The notes under the pieces were generated by a model. That model searched no databases, was not told the origin of the DNA, and saw only the letters and a program-made list of their open reading frames with translations. From Thiosocius sp963736445 (lineage in GTDB: Bacteria > Pseudomonadota > Gammaproteobacteria > Chromatiales > Chromatiaceae): DNA of 64,000 nucleotides. This document shows, piece by piece, positions 17,848-26,022 of this stretch; position 1 is the stretch's first letter; the number at the start of each line of letters is the position of its first letter. The position numbers and the translations under genes were made by a program. The stretch lies in the NCBI GenBank assembly GCA_963736445.1, contig CAVTOY010000012.1:62001-126000 (forward strand), given 5' to 3'.

Positions 17848-18029
17848 TAGCCTGCATATCTCACCGATTTCCTGCTGCGGCCCCCGATACCCTCGCCCTG
17901 ACGGGGCGTGCGCGTTGCAGGCGATTCGACGTAGTTTCGACTACGCCTTCACCACCTTCCACTCCGTGCGCCCCGCCATCGCGGCGTCTCGGCGCCCTCG
18001 TTACGAAAAACGGTGAAATATGCAGGCTA
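17848..18029. repeat. 182-bp MITE-like element with 19-bp terminal inverted repeats
   Basis: The left end TAGCCTGCATATCTCACCG (17848-17866) and the right end CGGTGAAATATGCAGGCTA (18011-18029) are inverted copies with a single mismatch. Between them are a perfect hairpin CGTAGT-TTCG-ACTACG (17930-17945) and a GCCC/GGGC hairpin (about 17894-17909), with no transposase gene. The right end runs 10 bases into the aminotransferase frame and contains its ATG at 18020 plus GGTGA in Shine-Dalgarno position. TA at both ends could be the target duplication. Related single ends occur at 31547 and 59766. It behaves like a non-autonomous, palindromic repeat family. Confidence 0.75.
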
Positions 18030-19189
18030 AACGCATGGACGACATCGCCCCGTTCCGGGTCATGGAGATCCTGGGCCGCGCGCGCGCGATGGAGGCACAG
18101 GGACGCGACGTGGTGCACTTGGAGATCGGTGAGCCCGATTTCGTCTCTCCACAGCCGGTGATCGATGCAGCGCACCAGGCCCTGCACTCGGGGTTCACGC
18201 ACTACACGCCGGCGACGGGCCTGTCGAGTCTGCGTGAGACGCTCGCGGGCTATTATCGTCGCCAGTTTGGCGAGTCTGTCGATCCAGGCCAAATCCTGGT
18301 TACACCCGGCGCCTCAGGCGCGCTGCAGCTGGTCTTGGGTGTGTTGGTCGACCCGGGCGACAGGGTGCTGCTCACCGATCCCGGGTATCCCTGCAACCGG
18401 CACCTCGTCAGCCTCTTCGGCGGGGTGCCGATCCCGCTGGCTGTCTCCGTCGATACCGATTACAGCGTCACGGAGTCCGCGCTGTCCGCGGCCTTGACCG
18501 ACGGTGCCGTAGCCCTGATGCTGGCGTCACCGGCGAACCCAACCGGTAACGTAATCCCGCTCGATCATCTGCACACGCTGAACGGGCTATTGCGCGAGCG
18601 CGACGATGCGGTGCTGATCTGCGATGAGATCTACCAGGGCCTGCAATACGACTGCCCCGCGCAGACGGCACTGAGCCTGCACGCAGAAAACGTTGTGGTC
18701 ATCAACAGCTTCTCGAAATTCTTCGGCATGACCGGCTGGCGCGTTGGCTGGGCGGTGGTTCCAGACTCCTGGGTCGAGCCGATGGAGCGGCTGGCGCAGA
18801 ACCTCTTTCTAGCCGCGCCGACGCTGGCTCAGCATGCGGCGTTGGCGGCATTCAGCGAAAGCGGCATGGAGATTCTGGAGGCCCGACGGCAGGCCTTTCA
18901 AGAGCGGCGTGACTACCTCTATTCGGCCATCGGTGATCTGGGTTTTGTGTTAGGTCCAAGACCCGCGGGGGCGTTCTATCTCTACGCCGACGCCTCACGC
19001 TTCACGGATGATAGCCTGGCATTTTGCCAACAACTTCTGGAGTCGGCCGGCGTCGCCATTACCCCAGGCCACGATTTTGGCTGCCACCGCGCGGCACAAC
19101 ACGTACGCTTCGCCTACACCACGGGGCAGGATCGACTCGAACTAGGTATTGAGCGGCTGCGGCGCTTTATCACTGCCGGTGGCGACTGA
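18020..19189 (+). CDS. Class I/II pyridoxal-phosphate aminotransferase
   Basis: Fold-type I aminotransferase of the AspC-related group, 389 residues. The Schiff-base lysine is K233 (NSFSKFFGMTGWRVGW); N173 (SPANPTGN), D202 and Y205 (CDEIYQGL) contact the cofactor. The N-terminal pattern DIAPFRVMEILGRARAMEAQGRDVVHLEIGEPDF is typical of proteobacterial paralogues of unassigned substrate, often annotated as aspartate/aromatic or alanine aminotransferase. The ATG at 18020 lies within the right inverted repeat of the element just upstream; ATG 18035 (MDDIAPF) is an alternative start. Transcription probably comes from upstream. Confidence 0.9.
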   Translation: MQAKRMDDIAPFRVMEILGRARAMEAQGRDVVHLEIGEPDFVSPQPVIDAAHQALHSGFTHYTPATGLSSLRETLAGYYRRQFGESVDPGQILVTPGASGALQLVLGVLVDPGDRVLLTDPGYPCNRHLVSLFGGVPIPLAVSVDTDYSVTESALSAALTDGAVALMLASPANPTGNVIPLDHLHTLNGLLRERDDAVLICDEIYQGLQYDCPAQTALSLHAENVVVINSFSKFFGMTGWRVGWAVVPDSWVEPMERLAQNLFLAAPTLAQHAALAAFSESGMEILEARRQAFQERRDYLYSAIGDLGFVLGPRPAGAFYLYADASRFTDDSLAFCQQLLESAGVAITPGHDFGCHRAAQHVRFAYTTGQDRLELGIERLRRFITAGGD

Positions 19190-19221
19190 TGCGCCACCAC
19201 CCGCAAACAAGGCGTCCGCGG

Positions 19222-19935
19222 TCACAACCCCTTTAGGTCGTCAATCCACAAGCGGGTCGCGCCCGCCACGGCAGCCGGCATCGCCGCGAACTGCAACCCC
19301 GGGATCAACATCATTACCGTGACACCGGCACCGAATCCGAGTGACTTGAAACGCTTGCGCCGCAGACGGTCGCGTTGATTGCGTGGCCTTAAGGAGTGGT
19401 TACCCATCGGGTAGTCGGCGTATTCGACGGCCAGAAACCAAAAACCGAACAGCACCCAGGCGATGCCGACCAGCACGTTGAGGCCCGGGATAAAAAACAG
19501 GATCATCAACGGCAGCGCGCGACTGAGAAAATACAGGATCTTTCCGATCTCACCGCCGATGGCGGGACCGATCGCCCGGAGCAACGAGTCATCGGCGTCC
19601 GCCGGCCGCCTGCCGGTTAACTTTTCCTCGATCCGAGCCGCTAACACGGCGTTAAAGGGGGAGGCAATCAGGTTCGCGATCAGGGTGAAGCCGTAAAATA
19701 GGGTCAGGGCGTAAACGATTGCGAACAGAAACCAAAGCAGCCAGCGTAAGAATTCCAGCCAGTCATGCGTCGGCAGCCAGCGATCCATGAATTGCTCGAA
19801 ATAGAGTCCGGCGAGATAGGCCAGGAGCGCGAAGATAAGGATGTTCAGCGCCAGTGGGATGACCACGAAGCGCCTCAGGCCTTGAGTGAAGATCAGGCTT
19901 AGACCCTGAAATGGAAGGAAAAAACCGCTAATCAT
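19222..19935 (-). CDS. cysZ: Sulfate transporter CysZ (EI24 family)
   Basis: Inner-membrane sulfate uptake protein feeding cysteine synthesis, 237 residues. Four to five hydrophobic stretches are visible (FVVIPLALNILIFALLAYLAG; LLWFLFAIVYALTLFYGFTL; ALPLMILFFIPGLNVLVGIAW; ending at GAGVTVMMLIPGLQFAAMPAAVAGA). The family motifs NLIASPFNAVLAARIEE and YADYPMGNHSLRPRNQRDRLR are present. It is convergent with the aminotransferase (32 bases apart) and divergent from the exopolysaccharide operon. cysM is in the window far away; there is no local operon. Confidence 0.93.
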   Translation of the reverse strand: MISGFFLPFQGLSLIFTQGLRRFVVIPLALNILIFALLAYLAGLYFEQFMDRWLPTHDWLEFLRWLLWFLFAIVYALTLFYGFTLIANLIASPFNAVLAARIEEKLTGRRPADADDSLLRAIGPAIGGEIGKILYFLSRALPLMILFFIPGLNVLVGIAWVLFGFWFLAVEYADYPMGNHSLRPRNQRDRLRRKRFKSLGFGAGVTVMMLIPGLQFAAMPAAVAGATRLWIDDLKGL

Positions 19936-20048
19936 GGACTTAGTAAAAGCGCGGGCCTGGCAGATGAATTGCGTCGACGACGATGCCCGATGAATGCCCC
20001 CTGGCCGGCCGCAACCGCGATCTCTGGAGGAATATCAGGGCTATTTAC

Positions 20049-20085
20049 AGCTTGCCGCTACAAGCGACTGTACAGCAAGCTTTTT
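20049..20085 (+). terminator. Terminator-like stem in the leader of the XrtA polysaccharide operon
   Basis: AGCTTGC (20049-20055) pairs with GCAAGCT (20075-20081). A small inner hairpin CGCT-ACA-AGCG (20056-20066) sits between, and TTTTT follows at 20081-20085. It lies between divergent genes, so a plus-strand terminator here can only act on the polysaccharide operon's own leader or on stray transcription. The loop is long, so confidence is low. Confidence 0.35.
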
Positions 20086-20174
20086 CGACTAAGTTTGAGT
20101 AAACTTGCGAGGCCGCCGAGGGTGGCATAACGCTAAAGTAGTGCCGGACAACGACCGTGAAAGAGAGGATGGTT

Positions 20175-20816
20175 ATGGAGAATCTCGTTAAATCAGCGCG
20201 CTTTGCCGCATTGCTCGGCTCCCTCGCTGGGATCTTGGCGCTGGGCGGATGCGCGTCCAAGTCGGACAAGCTTGCCGAACTGCCGAGCGCAAGCGGCGAT
20301 GCCCAGTACTCGACGCGATATCGCATCGCACCCGGCGATTCTGTCCAGATCTTTGTCTGGCGAAATCCCGAGGTGAGCACCTCGGTTCCGGTGCGCCCGG
20401 ACGGACTGCTGTCCGCGCCCCTGCTCGAAGAGGTGCCGGCAGCAGGAAAGACCCCGGCCGAACTTGCTCGCGACCTCGAGGCCGAGTTGTCGACCTACCT
20501 GCGTGACCCGCTCGTCACCGTTATCGTCGACGGGTTCGTTGGCACGTATCGAGAACAGATTCGGGTGCTGGGAGAGGCCACCTCGCCAAGCGCGCTGCTC
20601 TACAACGATTCAATGACACTGCTGGATGTGATGATTCAGACGGGCGGCTTGACTGACTTCGCGGACGGCAACAATTCGACATTGGTGCGTGTGGTCGACG
20701 GCAGTCAGGAAGAGTATCGGCTGCGGCTGGATGATCTGGTCCGCGATGGTGATATCTCTGCCAATGTCGACATGCGGCCCGGCGATGTGATCATCGTTCC
20801 CGAGGCCTGGTTCTAG
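20175..20816 (+). CDS. XrtA/PEP-CTERM-type polysaccharide export lipoprotein (Wza/EpsE-like)
   Basis: Outer-membrane polysaccharide export protein of the Wza/BexD class, the first gene of the locus. The N-terminus has a lipoprotein signal with lipobox LALGGC followed by ASKSD. Residues about 45-125 form the poly-export domain (YRIAPGDSVQIFVWRNPEVS...VRPDGLLSAPLL), followed by a SLBB segment (IRVLGEATSPSALLYNDSMTLLDVMIQTGGLTDFADGN). At 213 residues it is much shorter than Wza, as usual for the XrtA-associated type. ATG 20175 is chosen because GAGAGGA sits upstream; a GTG six codons earlier is possible. Confidence 0.9.
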   Translation: MENLVKSARFAALLGSLAGILALGGCASKSDKLAELPSASGDAQYSTRYRIAPGDSVQIFVWRNPEVSTSVPVRPDGLLSAPLLEEVPAAGKTPAELARDLEAELSTYLRDPLVTVIVDGFVGTYREQIRVLGEATSPSALLYNDSMTLLDVMIQTGGLTDFADGNNSTLVRVVDGSQEEYRLRLDDLVRDGDISANVDMRPGDVIIVPEAWF

Positions 20817-20841
20817 GCAACGCAGCGAAGAGACGCGAAGC

Positions 20842-22443
20842 ATGCATGACTTAGTAGTACTTCTACTGCGGTACGCCAGGGGAACCTGGCGCTTCCGCTG
20901 GTGGATGTTGGGAATTGCCTGGATGGTCTGCGTCGTGGGTTGGGCGGTGGTAGCCAAGCTCCCTGACCAATACGAGGCATCGGCGCGGGTCTATGTAGAT
21001 ACCACCTCGGTACTGCGTCCTCTGCTCAAAGGGCTGGCCATAAATACCGGCGACACCCAGCGCACAATCTTCCTGATGACGCGCACCCTGCTCAGTCGCC
21101 CTAATCTCGAGAAGGTCATGCGTATGACCGATCTGGACCTGCAGGCGGCGACGGACATCGACAAAGACCGAATAATCGACGAGTTAAAAGACAACATAAA
21201 TTTTTACGGCACGTCACGAGAAAATTTGTACACGATTGCCTACGAGAACGACTCGCCAGAGCTCGCCACATTGGTGGTCAAATCGTTGTTGACCATTTTT
21301 ATGGAGAGCAACCTCGGGGAGCAGCGCAGAGAGCAGGATTCCGCAGCCCAATTTCTCGAGCAGCAAAAGGCCGAGTACGAGCGGCGAATGCGAGAACTGG
21401 AAAACGAGTTGACGCGCTTCAAACAGCGCAACCTCTCGATGCTGCCGGAAGGCTCCGGCGGCTACTACGACCGGATCCGTGCAGGGAGAGATCAGGTTGA
21501 GGCGGTCAAGCTGGAATTGAAGCTGCTTGAGGATCGCCTAGAGACGACCCGCCGTCAGGTCGAGGGGGAAGAGCCGAGTTTCGGGCTGGGGCCAGTCCCG
21601 GAGGCCCAGCTGACTGCAGACACCGCGGACATCGATCGTCGAATTCAGGCCATGCAGGTCCGCCTGGACGAACTCGGGGTCAAATATACCGACAGGCATC
21701 CCGATGTGGCCCAGCTCAAAAAGGCCCTCGCAGACCTCAGGGCGGAGCGCGCCAGCATCATCGCCGAAGCGCGCCGTTTCGCATCGGAAAGCGGCGGGAG
21801 TTCTGTCTACAACGTCGACAAGAATCCAATCTATCAACAGATGCGGCTATCGATGGCGCAGCTCGAGGCCGATGTCTCGGCGAAACGCAGACTCCTGGCG
21901 GAATACGAGCAACAGATAGCAGAACTCGAGGGTTCGGTCGATCAAGTGCTGGCGCTCGAGGCCGAGCAGCGCGATCTGCTGAGCGATTACGAGGTGGTCA
22001 AGAAGAATCACGGGGTGCTGGAAGGTCGACTGGAGTCCATGCGCCTGGGGCGCAAGGCAGACAGCAGCTCCGACAATGTGCGCTTTCGGGTGGTCGATCC
22101 GCCGCGCGCGCCAACCGAGCCTTCGGGTCCGAATCGGGTGCTTTACAGTTCGCTGGTGTTGCTCGGCGCACTCGCGGCGGGCTTCGGCATTGCCTTCCTG
22201 TTGTCCCAGTTTCGGCCCACGTTCGATGAGCGACAGATGCTCAACGAGACGCTCGGCCTTCCGGTGCTCGGTAGTGTCAACATGGTTTGGACCTCAGATC
22301 AGGTTCGCGCACGCAAGGTCAGGAATGTGAGTTTTGTCTTGAGCCTGAGCGGGCTGCTGCTGACCTTTGGCGTGGTAATCGCGCTCTTCCAATTCCAACT
22401 CGAGCTGTTGCCCCGACTGGCCCAGTCGTTGAATTTGACGTAG
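20842..22443 (+). CDS. XrtA-associated polysaccharide chain-length determinant (Wzz-like)
   Basis: Inner-membrane polysaccharide copolymerase, 533 residues. It has an N-terminal Wzz segment with a first transmembrane helix (about 16-37, WWMLGIAWMVCVVGWAVVA) followed by LPDQYEASARVYVDTTSVLRP. A long periplasmic coiled coil follows (about 160-400, rich in E/R/Q heptads), then a second helix (about 430-452) and a third hydrophobic segment near the C-terminus (SFVLSLSGLLLTFGVVIALF). The gap to the lipoprotein gene is 25 bases, so it is in the same operon. It should set chain length together with the BY-kinase encoded next. Confidence 0.92.
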   Translation: MHDLVVLLLRYARGTWRFRWWMLGIAWMVCVVGWAVVAKLPDQYEASARVYVDTTSVLRPLLKGLAINTGDTQRTIFLMTRTLLSRPNLEKVMRMTDLDLQAATDIDKDRIIDELKDNINFYGTSRENLYTIAYENDSPELATLVVKSLLTIFMESNLGEQRREQDSAAQFLEQQKAEYERRMRELENELTRFKQRNLSMLPEGSGGYYDRIRAGRDQVEAVKLELKLLEDRLETTRRQVEGEEPSFGLGPVPEAQLTADTADIDRRIQAMQVRLDELGVKYTDRHPDVAQLKKALADLRAERASIIAEARRFASESGGSSVYNVDKNPIYQQMRLSMAQLEADVSAKRRLLAEYEQQIAELEGSVDQVLALEAEQRDLLSDYEVVKKNHGVLEGRLESMRLGRKADSSSDNVRFRVVDPPRAPTEPSGPNRVLYSSLVLLGALAAGFGIAFLLSQFRPTFDERQMLNETLGLPVLGSVNMVWTSDQVRARKVRNVSFVLSLSGLLLTFGVVIALFQFQLELLPRLAQSLNLT

Positions 22444-22448
22444 CAAAT

Positions 22449-23510
22449 ATGAGCATCATCGAAAAAGCCGTCGACAAAATGATGGGGCAGCTGGACAGCC
22501 CTGTCCCGGCCAAGAGCCCCGATCAAGGCCAGAAAAGTGATCCCGCAGCGCCCGCAGATGCAAAATCCGCCCCAGTTCCGGAAGGCGAAGTCAGGCATGC
22601 CACACCGGCGCCACACGGTACCCTAGACGCTGCAGTGGATGCGAGAGAATCCGCAGGAGCACCATCACCTACCACTGCAGATGCGCCGCCGTACGAGCCG
22701 GGGATCGATGACGACGGAACAACAGACAGTGTCGTAGGCCCCGGCGTAGCCTCGGTCTCGCTGCATGCGTTGAATCTCGAAGGCGTGCTCTCAGGGGATT
22801 CGGATCGAAGCCGAACCGCAGAAGAATACCGGATGATAAAGCGCCCGCTACTCACCCGCGCGTTTGCGGGAAGCGGCGCAGATACGGCGCACCGTAACTT
22901 GATCATGGTGACGAGTTCGGTCGAGGGCGAGGGCAAGACCTTCAGCTCACTGAATCTGGCGATATCGATCGCGATGGAGATGGATCGCACGGTGTTGCTG
23001 GTCGATGCAGACCTCGCCAAACCGGGCCTGTCGCGACTGTTGCGCGTCAATAATCTGCCTGGCCTGACGGACCGCCTCCTCGATGACAAACTGGAACTTG
23101 GGGATCTCCTGGTAAAGACAGATATCCCAAAGTTTTCGATACTGCCGGCGGGTGGACGCCATCGGCGCTCGACGGAGTTGCTCGCGAGCAATACCATGCG
23201 CCATCTGCTCGACGAACTCGCGCTGCGCTACTCGGACCGGGTGGTGTTGTTCGATTCTCCGCCGTTGCTTGCGACCAGTGAGGCCAGTGTACTGGCAGAA
23301 CAGATGGGGCAGATATGCCTGGTCATCGAATCGGGGGTGACGCCACAGTTTCTCGTGCAAGACGCAGTATTGCGACTCGGTTCAACAGACAGCCTTTCGC
23401 TCATCCTGAACAAGTGCAAACCCGATCTTTTCATCGGCAAGTACGGATACGGCTACGGATACGGCTATGGGTACGGCTACGGATACGGATACGGGAATGA
23501 AGAACGGTAG
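22449..23510 (+). CDS. XrtA-associated bacterial tyrosine kinase (CpsD/CapB-like) with YG-repeat tail
   Basis: Cytosolic BY-kinase partner of the chain-length protein, 353 residues. It begins MSIIEKAVDKMMG, then has a low-complexity Pro/Ala/Asp linker (about 12-105). The catalytic core has Walker A TSSVEGEGKTFSS (about 154-166), Walker A' LLVDADLAKPGLSRLL (about 183-198) and Walker B VVLFDSPPLL (about 264-273). The C-terminus is nine consecutive Tyr-Gly pairs before NEER, the tyrosine cluster on which such kinases autophosphorylate. The ATG at 22449 is five bases after the previous stop with no clear ribosome binding site, suggesting coupling. Its 3' end overlaps the next gene by 14 bases. 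Confidence 0.92.
   Translation: MSIIEKAVDKMMGQLDSPVPAKSPDQGQKSDPAAPADAKSAPVPEGEVRHATPAPHGTLDAAVDARESAGAPSPTTADAPPYEPGIDDDGTTDSVVGPGVASVSLHALNLEGVLSGDSDRSRTAEEYRMIKRPLLTRAFAGSGADTAHRNLIMVTSSVEGEGKTFSSLNLAISIAMEMDRTVLLVDADLAKPGLSRLLRVNNLPGLTDRLLDDKLELGDLLVKTDIPKFSILPAGGRHRRSTELLASNTMRHLLDELALRYSDRVVLFDSPPLLATSEASVLAEQMGQICLVIESGVTPQFLVQDAVLRLGSTDSLSLILNKCKPDLFIGKYGYGYGYGYGYGYGYGYGNEER
23442..23495 (+). repeat. Hexanucleotide (TAY-GGN)9 tract coding the Tyr-Gly tail
   Basis: Nine imperfect copies of TACGGN encode (Tyr-Gly)9 at the end of the tyrosine kinase. The tract ends one base before the ATG of the next gene (23497). Gain or loss of hexamers would change the number of phosphorylatable tyrosines without changing the reading frame of either gene. 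Confidence 0.85.
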
Positions 23511-24993
23511 TCTTTCGCCACGGAGCGCCCCGTCCTTAAGAAAGATTGGTTTCCGGCGCCCAACGCCGGTCGTCGCTGTTTTGATCGCCGCCGGCACTAT
23601 GCCGTTGTCTGCCCTATCCGGCGACTGGAAGGTGACGGACGATATCGGTCTAACGACCACTGCGGTAGACCGTAACGGTAACGACTCGTATACGGGTGTG
23701 GTATTCCAGCTCAGTCCGCGCTGGGTCGCCACGGGTCGGAGTGGGCGGACAACGGCCAACGTGAATTATCAACCGACTTTGAGCTACGGTACCGGCAGCA
23801 CCGACCCAAAGGCCCTGACCCATCAGCTGCTCGCGACCGGCCGAACAGAGGTGGTCAGGAACCGGTTTATCGTTGACGCCAATGCCAGCGCTGGGCTGCG
23901 TGGTAACCGGGCCTCTTCCGGGCAGACCGACGCCATCAATTTCAAAGATGGGGGACAGCAGAGTTATTCCGCCAGCGTGTCGCCCGAATACCGGCATAGC
24001 CTGAATCGCTACGCCGATTTTGTCAGTCGAAACAATATCAACTACGTCACCTACAGTGGCAACGATGGTGGCAGTGGGAGCGATCCTTCAACGTCCTACA
24101 CCCTGAACGCCGCGGTGCAGAATGGCCGCTATTTTGGCTCTACGGGCTGGAGATTGCAGGCCAACCACCGGGAGACCTTCTACGAGGACCGGAGCAATGA
24201 CAAGTTTACGGACTACACAGCGGGTCTGAGTTATCGCCTGGACTCTCATTGGCAGGCGCGTGGCAACGTTGGATATGAAGACAACACCGTACAATCAGAC
24301 CGCGGCGACACGAGCGGCGCTATTTGGGACCTGGGTGGCACCTGGACACCGAATCCCCGCACATCAGTGGATGCGAGCTATGGGTCGCGCTATTATGGCA
24401 GCACCTGGTCGGGTAGCGTGAGTCATCGGTCGAAACGCACGCGCCTCGGCTTGACCGCCTCTCGCAGCCTCGACAACAGGCGGAACCAGCAGCTCGTCGA
24501 TTCTTTCTTTTTCCTCGTGGACGACAACGGTGAACCCGTCACCGACCCCGATACCGGGGCACCGCTGCTTGCCAATATCCCGCAGCTGGATGACACGGAT
24601 GAGGACTTCATAAATAGCCGACTCAGCGCGATCATAACGGCTACCGGTTTGCGCACTACTGTTTCCCTGACGGGTAATGTCTCGAAGCGCGAGTACGAGG
24701 TATCTAACGATAATCAGGATTCCTATGGTATGACTCTGCGGGTCACGCGGCGCCTGGGTTCGGGTTACGATGCAGCCGTATCGTCCAGCATTACGCACGT
24801 TACGGGCGACAGCACCGACGACGACGATGACGACGGTGGCACAAACTATGACGTCTCCTTTTCTTTGACCAAGCAGTTTTCTCGCCGCTCGAGCGCATCG
24901 CTGTTCATGTTGTATCGCGATGAAAACTCCAACGGTGACAACGACTATGATGAACGTCGAATAGGACTGACACTCAGAACGAATCTGCTGTAA
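23497..24993 (+). CDS. XrtA-associated outer-membrane beta-barrel protein
   Basis: A 498-residue protein with an N-terminal export signal (RRPTPVVAVLIAAGTMPLSALS) followed by regularly alternating aromatic/polar strands (GRTTANVNYQPTLSYGTGS, ARGNVGYEDN) that end in an aromatic-poor RRIGLTLRTNLL C-terminus. This is the pattern of the uncharacterised PEP-CTERM/XrtA-system beta-barrel family; a role as a secretion channel or surface anchor for the polysaccharide is inferred from its conserved place in such loci. An Asp-run (STDDDDDDGG, near residue 446) lies in a predicted loop. The ATG at 23497 overlaps the kinase gene; an in-frame ATG at 23467 falls in the YG repeat and is less likely. Confidence 0.86.
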   Translation: MKNGSLSPRSAPSLRKIGFRRPTPVVAVLIAAGTMPLSALSGDWKVTDDIGLTTTAVDRNGNDSYTGVVFQLSPRWVATGRSGRTTANVNYQPTLSYGTGSTDPKALTHQLLATGRTEVVRNRFIVDANASAGLRGNRASSGQTDAINFKDGGQQSYSASVSPEYRHSLNRYADFVSRNNINYVTYSGNDGGSGSDPSTSYTLNAAVQNGRYFGSTGWRLQANHRETFYEDRSNDKFTDYTAGLSYRLDSHWQARGNVGYEDNTVQSDRGDTSGAIWDLGGTWTPNPRTSVDASYGSRYYGSTWSGSVSHRSKRTRLGLTASRSLDNRRNQQLVDSFFFLVDDNGEPVTDPDTGAPLLANIPQLDDTDEDFINSRLSAIITATGLRTTVSLTGNVSKREYEVSNDNQDSYGMTLRVTRRLGSGYDAAVSSSITHVTGDSTDDDDDDGGTNYDVSFSLTKQFSRRSSASLFMLYRDENSNGDNDYDERRIGLTLRTNLL

Positions 24994-24999
24994 CCAAAG

Positions 25000-26022
25000 A
25001 TGTATGAAACCTTCTACAGTCTGTCCGGCAAGCCGTTTCAGCTGAGCCCGGACGCGCGATTTTTTTTCAATAGCGCAGGGCATAACCGTGCCATGGCCTA
25101 CCTTCGGTATGGGCTGCGCCAGGGTGAGGGCTTCATCGTCATCACCGGCGGGATCGGAACCGGCAAGACCATGCTGGTCAGCAACCTGTTCAACGAATTA
25201 AGCGACGACACTGTCGTCGCTGCCCAGCTGGTGTCCACCCAAATCAACGAAGACGAAGTCTTGCGCCTGATCAGTGCCTCTTTCGGTCTCGCTCATGAGA
25301 ATCTCTCCAAGGCCGCGTTGCTGCGGAATCTTGAGGCCTTCTTCCGTGCCCGTCGGGCCGAAGGCAGGCGGGTTTTGTTGGTTGTGGACGAGGCACAGAA
25401 TCTTCCGCAGCGATCGATCGAAGAACTGCGCATGCTGTCGAATTATCAGCAGGACGGCCAAGCATTGCTGCAGAGTTTTCTCCTCGGCCAATTGGAGCTA
25501 AAGCAGACCTTGCAGGGACAGGGGATGGAGCAGGTCCGTCAACGGATCATTGCGGGTTACCATCTCAGGCCGCTCGATCGTCAGGAGGTCCAGGCCTACG
25601 TCGAGCATCGACTAGCGCTGGTCGGCTGGCGCAAAGACCCAGCGATAAGCGATGCCGCCTTCGACGCTATCTTTTCAGCGACCGGTGGGGTGCCGCGTCG
25701 GGTTAACAATCTGTGCGATCGGCTACTGCTGTTCGGATCGTTGGAAGAACTCCACGAGCTGTCGGATTCCCACGTGCAGACAGTTGTCGAAGAGATGACG
25801 GAAGAGGTAGGGCACAGCGAGTCGGTGGTGGACGATTTAGCCGCGCCGCAGGGACATTCTCAACAACGGGCTAACGCACATCCAGGGGATCTCGAAGCCC
25901 GCGTGGCTCACCTCGAGCAGGAGGTACACCAGCTGCGCGGCGCTATTAACAAGAATCGGCGGATGCTGAAACAGGCCATCTTGATGCAGATGGACATGGA
26001 TGATGCCGATGAAGCAGTCTAA
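25000..26022 (+). CDS. XrtA-associated ExeA-like AAA ATPase
   Basis: AAA-type ATPase of the GspA/ExeA family found in exosortase A loci, 340 residues. It begins MYETFYSLSGKPFQLSPDARFFF, the ExeA hallmark. Walker A is G50-GIGTGKT, Walker B is VLLVVDEAQNL (about 125), and sensor-region arginines occur in GVPRRVNNLCDRLLLFG. The C-terminal 45 residues form a coiled coil (LEARVAHLEQEVHQLRGAI). Its exact task in polysaccharide export is not established. It lies six bases after the barrel gene and overlaps wecB by 23 bases. Confidence 0.9.
   Translation: MYETFYSLSGKPFQLSPDARFFFNSAGHNRAMAYLRYGLRQGEGFIVITGGIGTGKTMLVSNLFNELSDDTVVAAQLVSTQINEDEVLRLISASFGLAHENLSKAALLRNLEAFFRARRAEGRRVLLVVDEAQNLPQRSIEELRMLSNYQQDGQALLQSFLLGQLELKQTLQGQGMEQVRQRIIAGYHLRPLDRQEVQAYVEHRLALVGWRKDPAISDAAFDAIFSATGGVPRRVNNLCDRLLLFGSLEELHELSDSHVQTVVEEMTEEVGHSESVVDDLAAPQGHSQQRANAHPGDLEARVAHLEQEVHQLRGAINKNRRMLKQAILMQMDMDDADEAV

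Noticed and set aside
17861..18292. A 143-codon minus-strand frame through the inverted-repeat element
   Set aside because: It crosses the repeat and the start of the aminotransferase in antisense, is arginine-rich and has no ribosome binding site; most likely a by-product of the repeat.
22287..22448. N-terminal extension of the tyrosine kinase
   Set aside because: It overlaps the end of the chain-length gene; the family begins with MSIIEKA at 22449.
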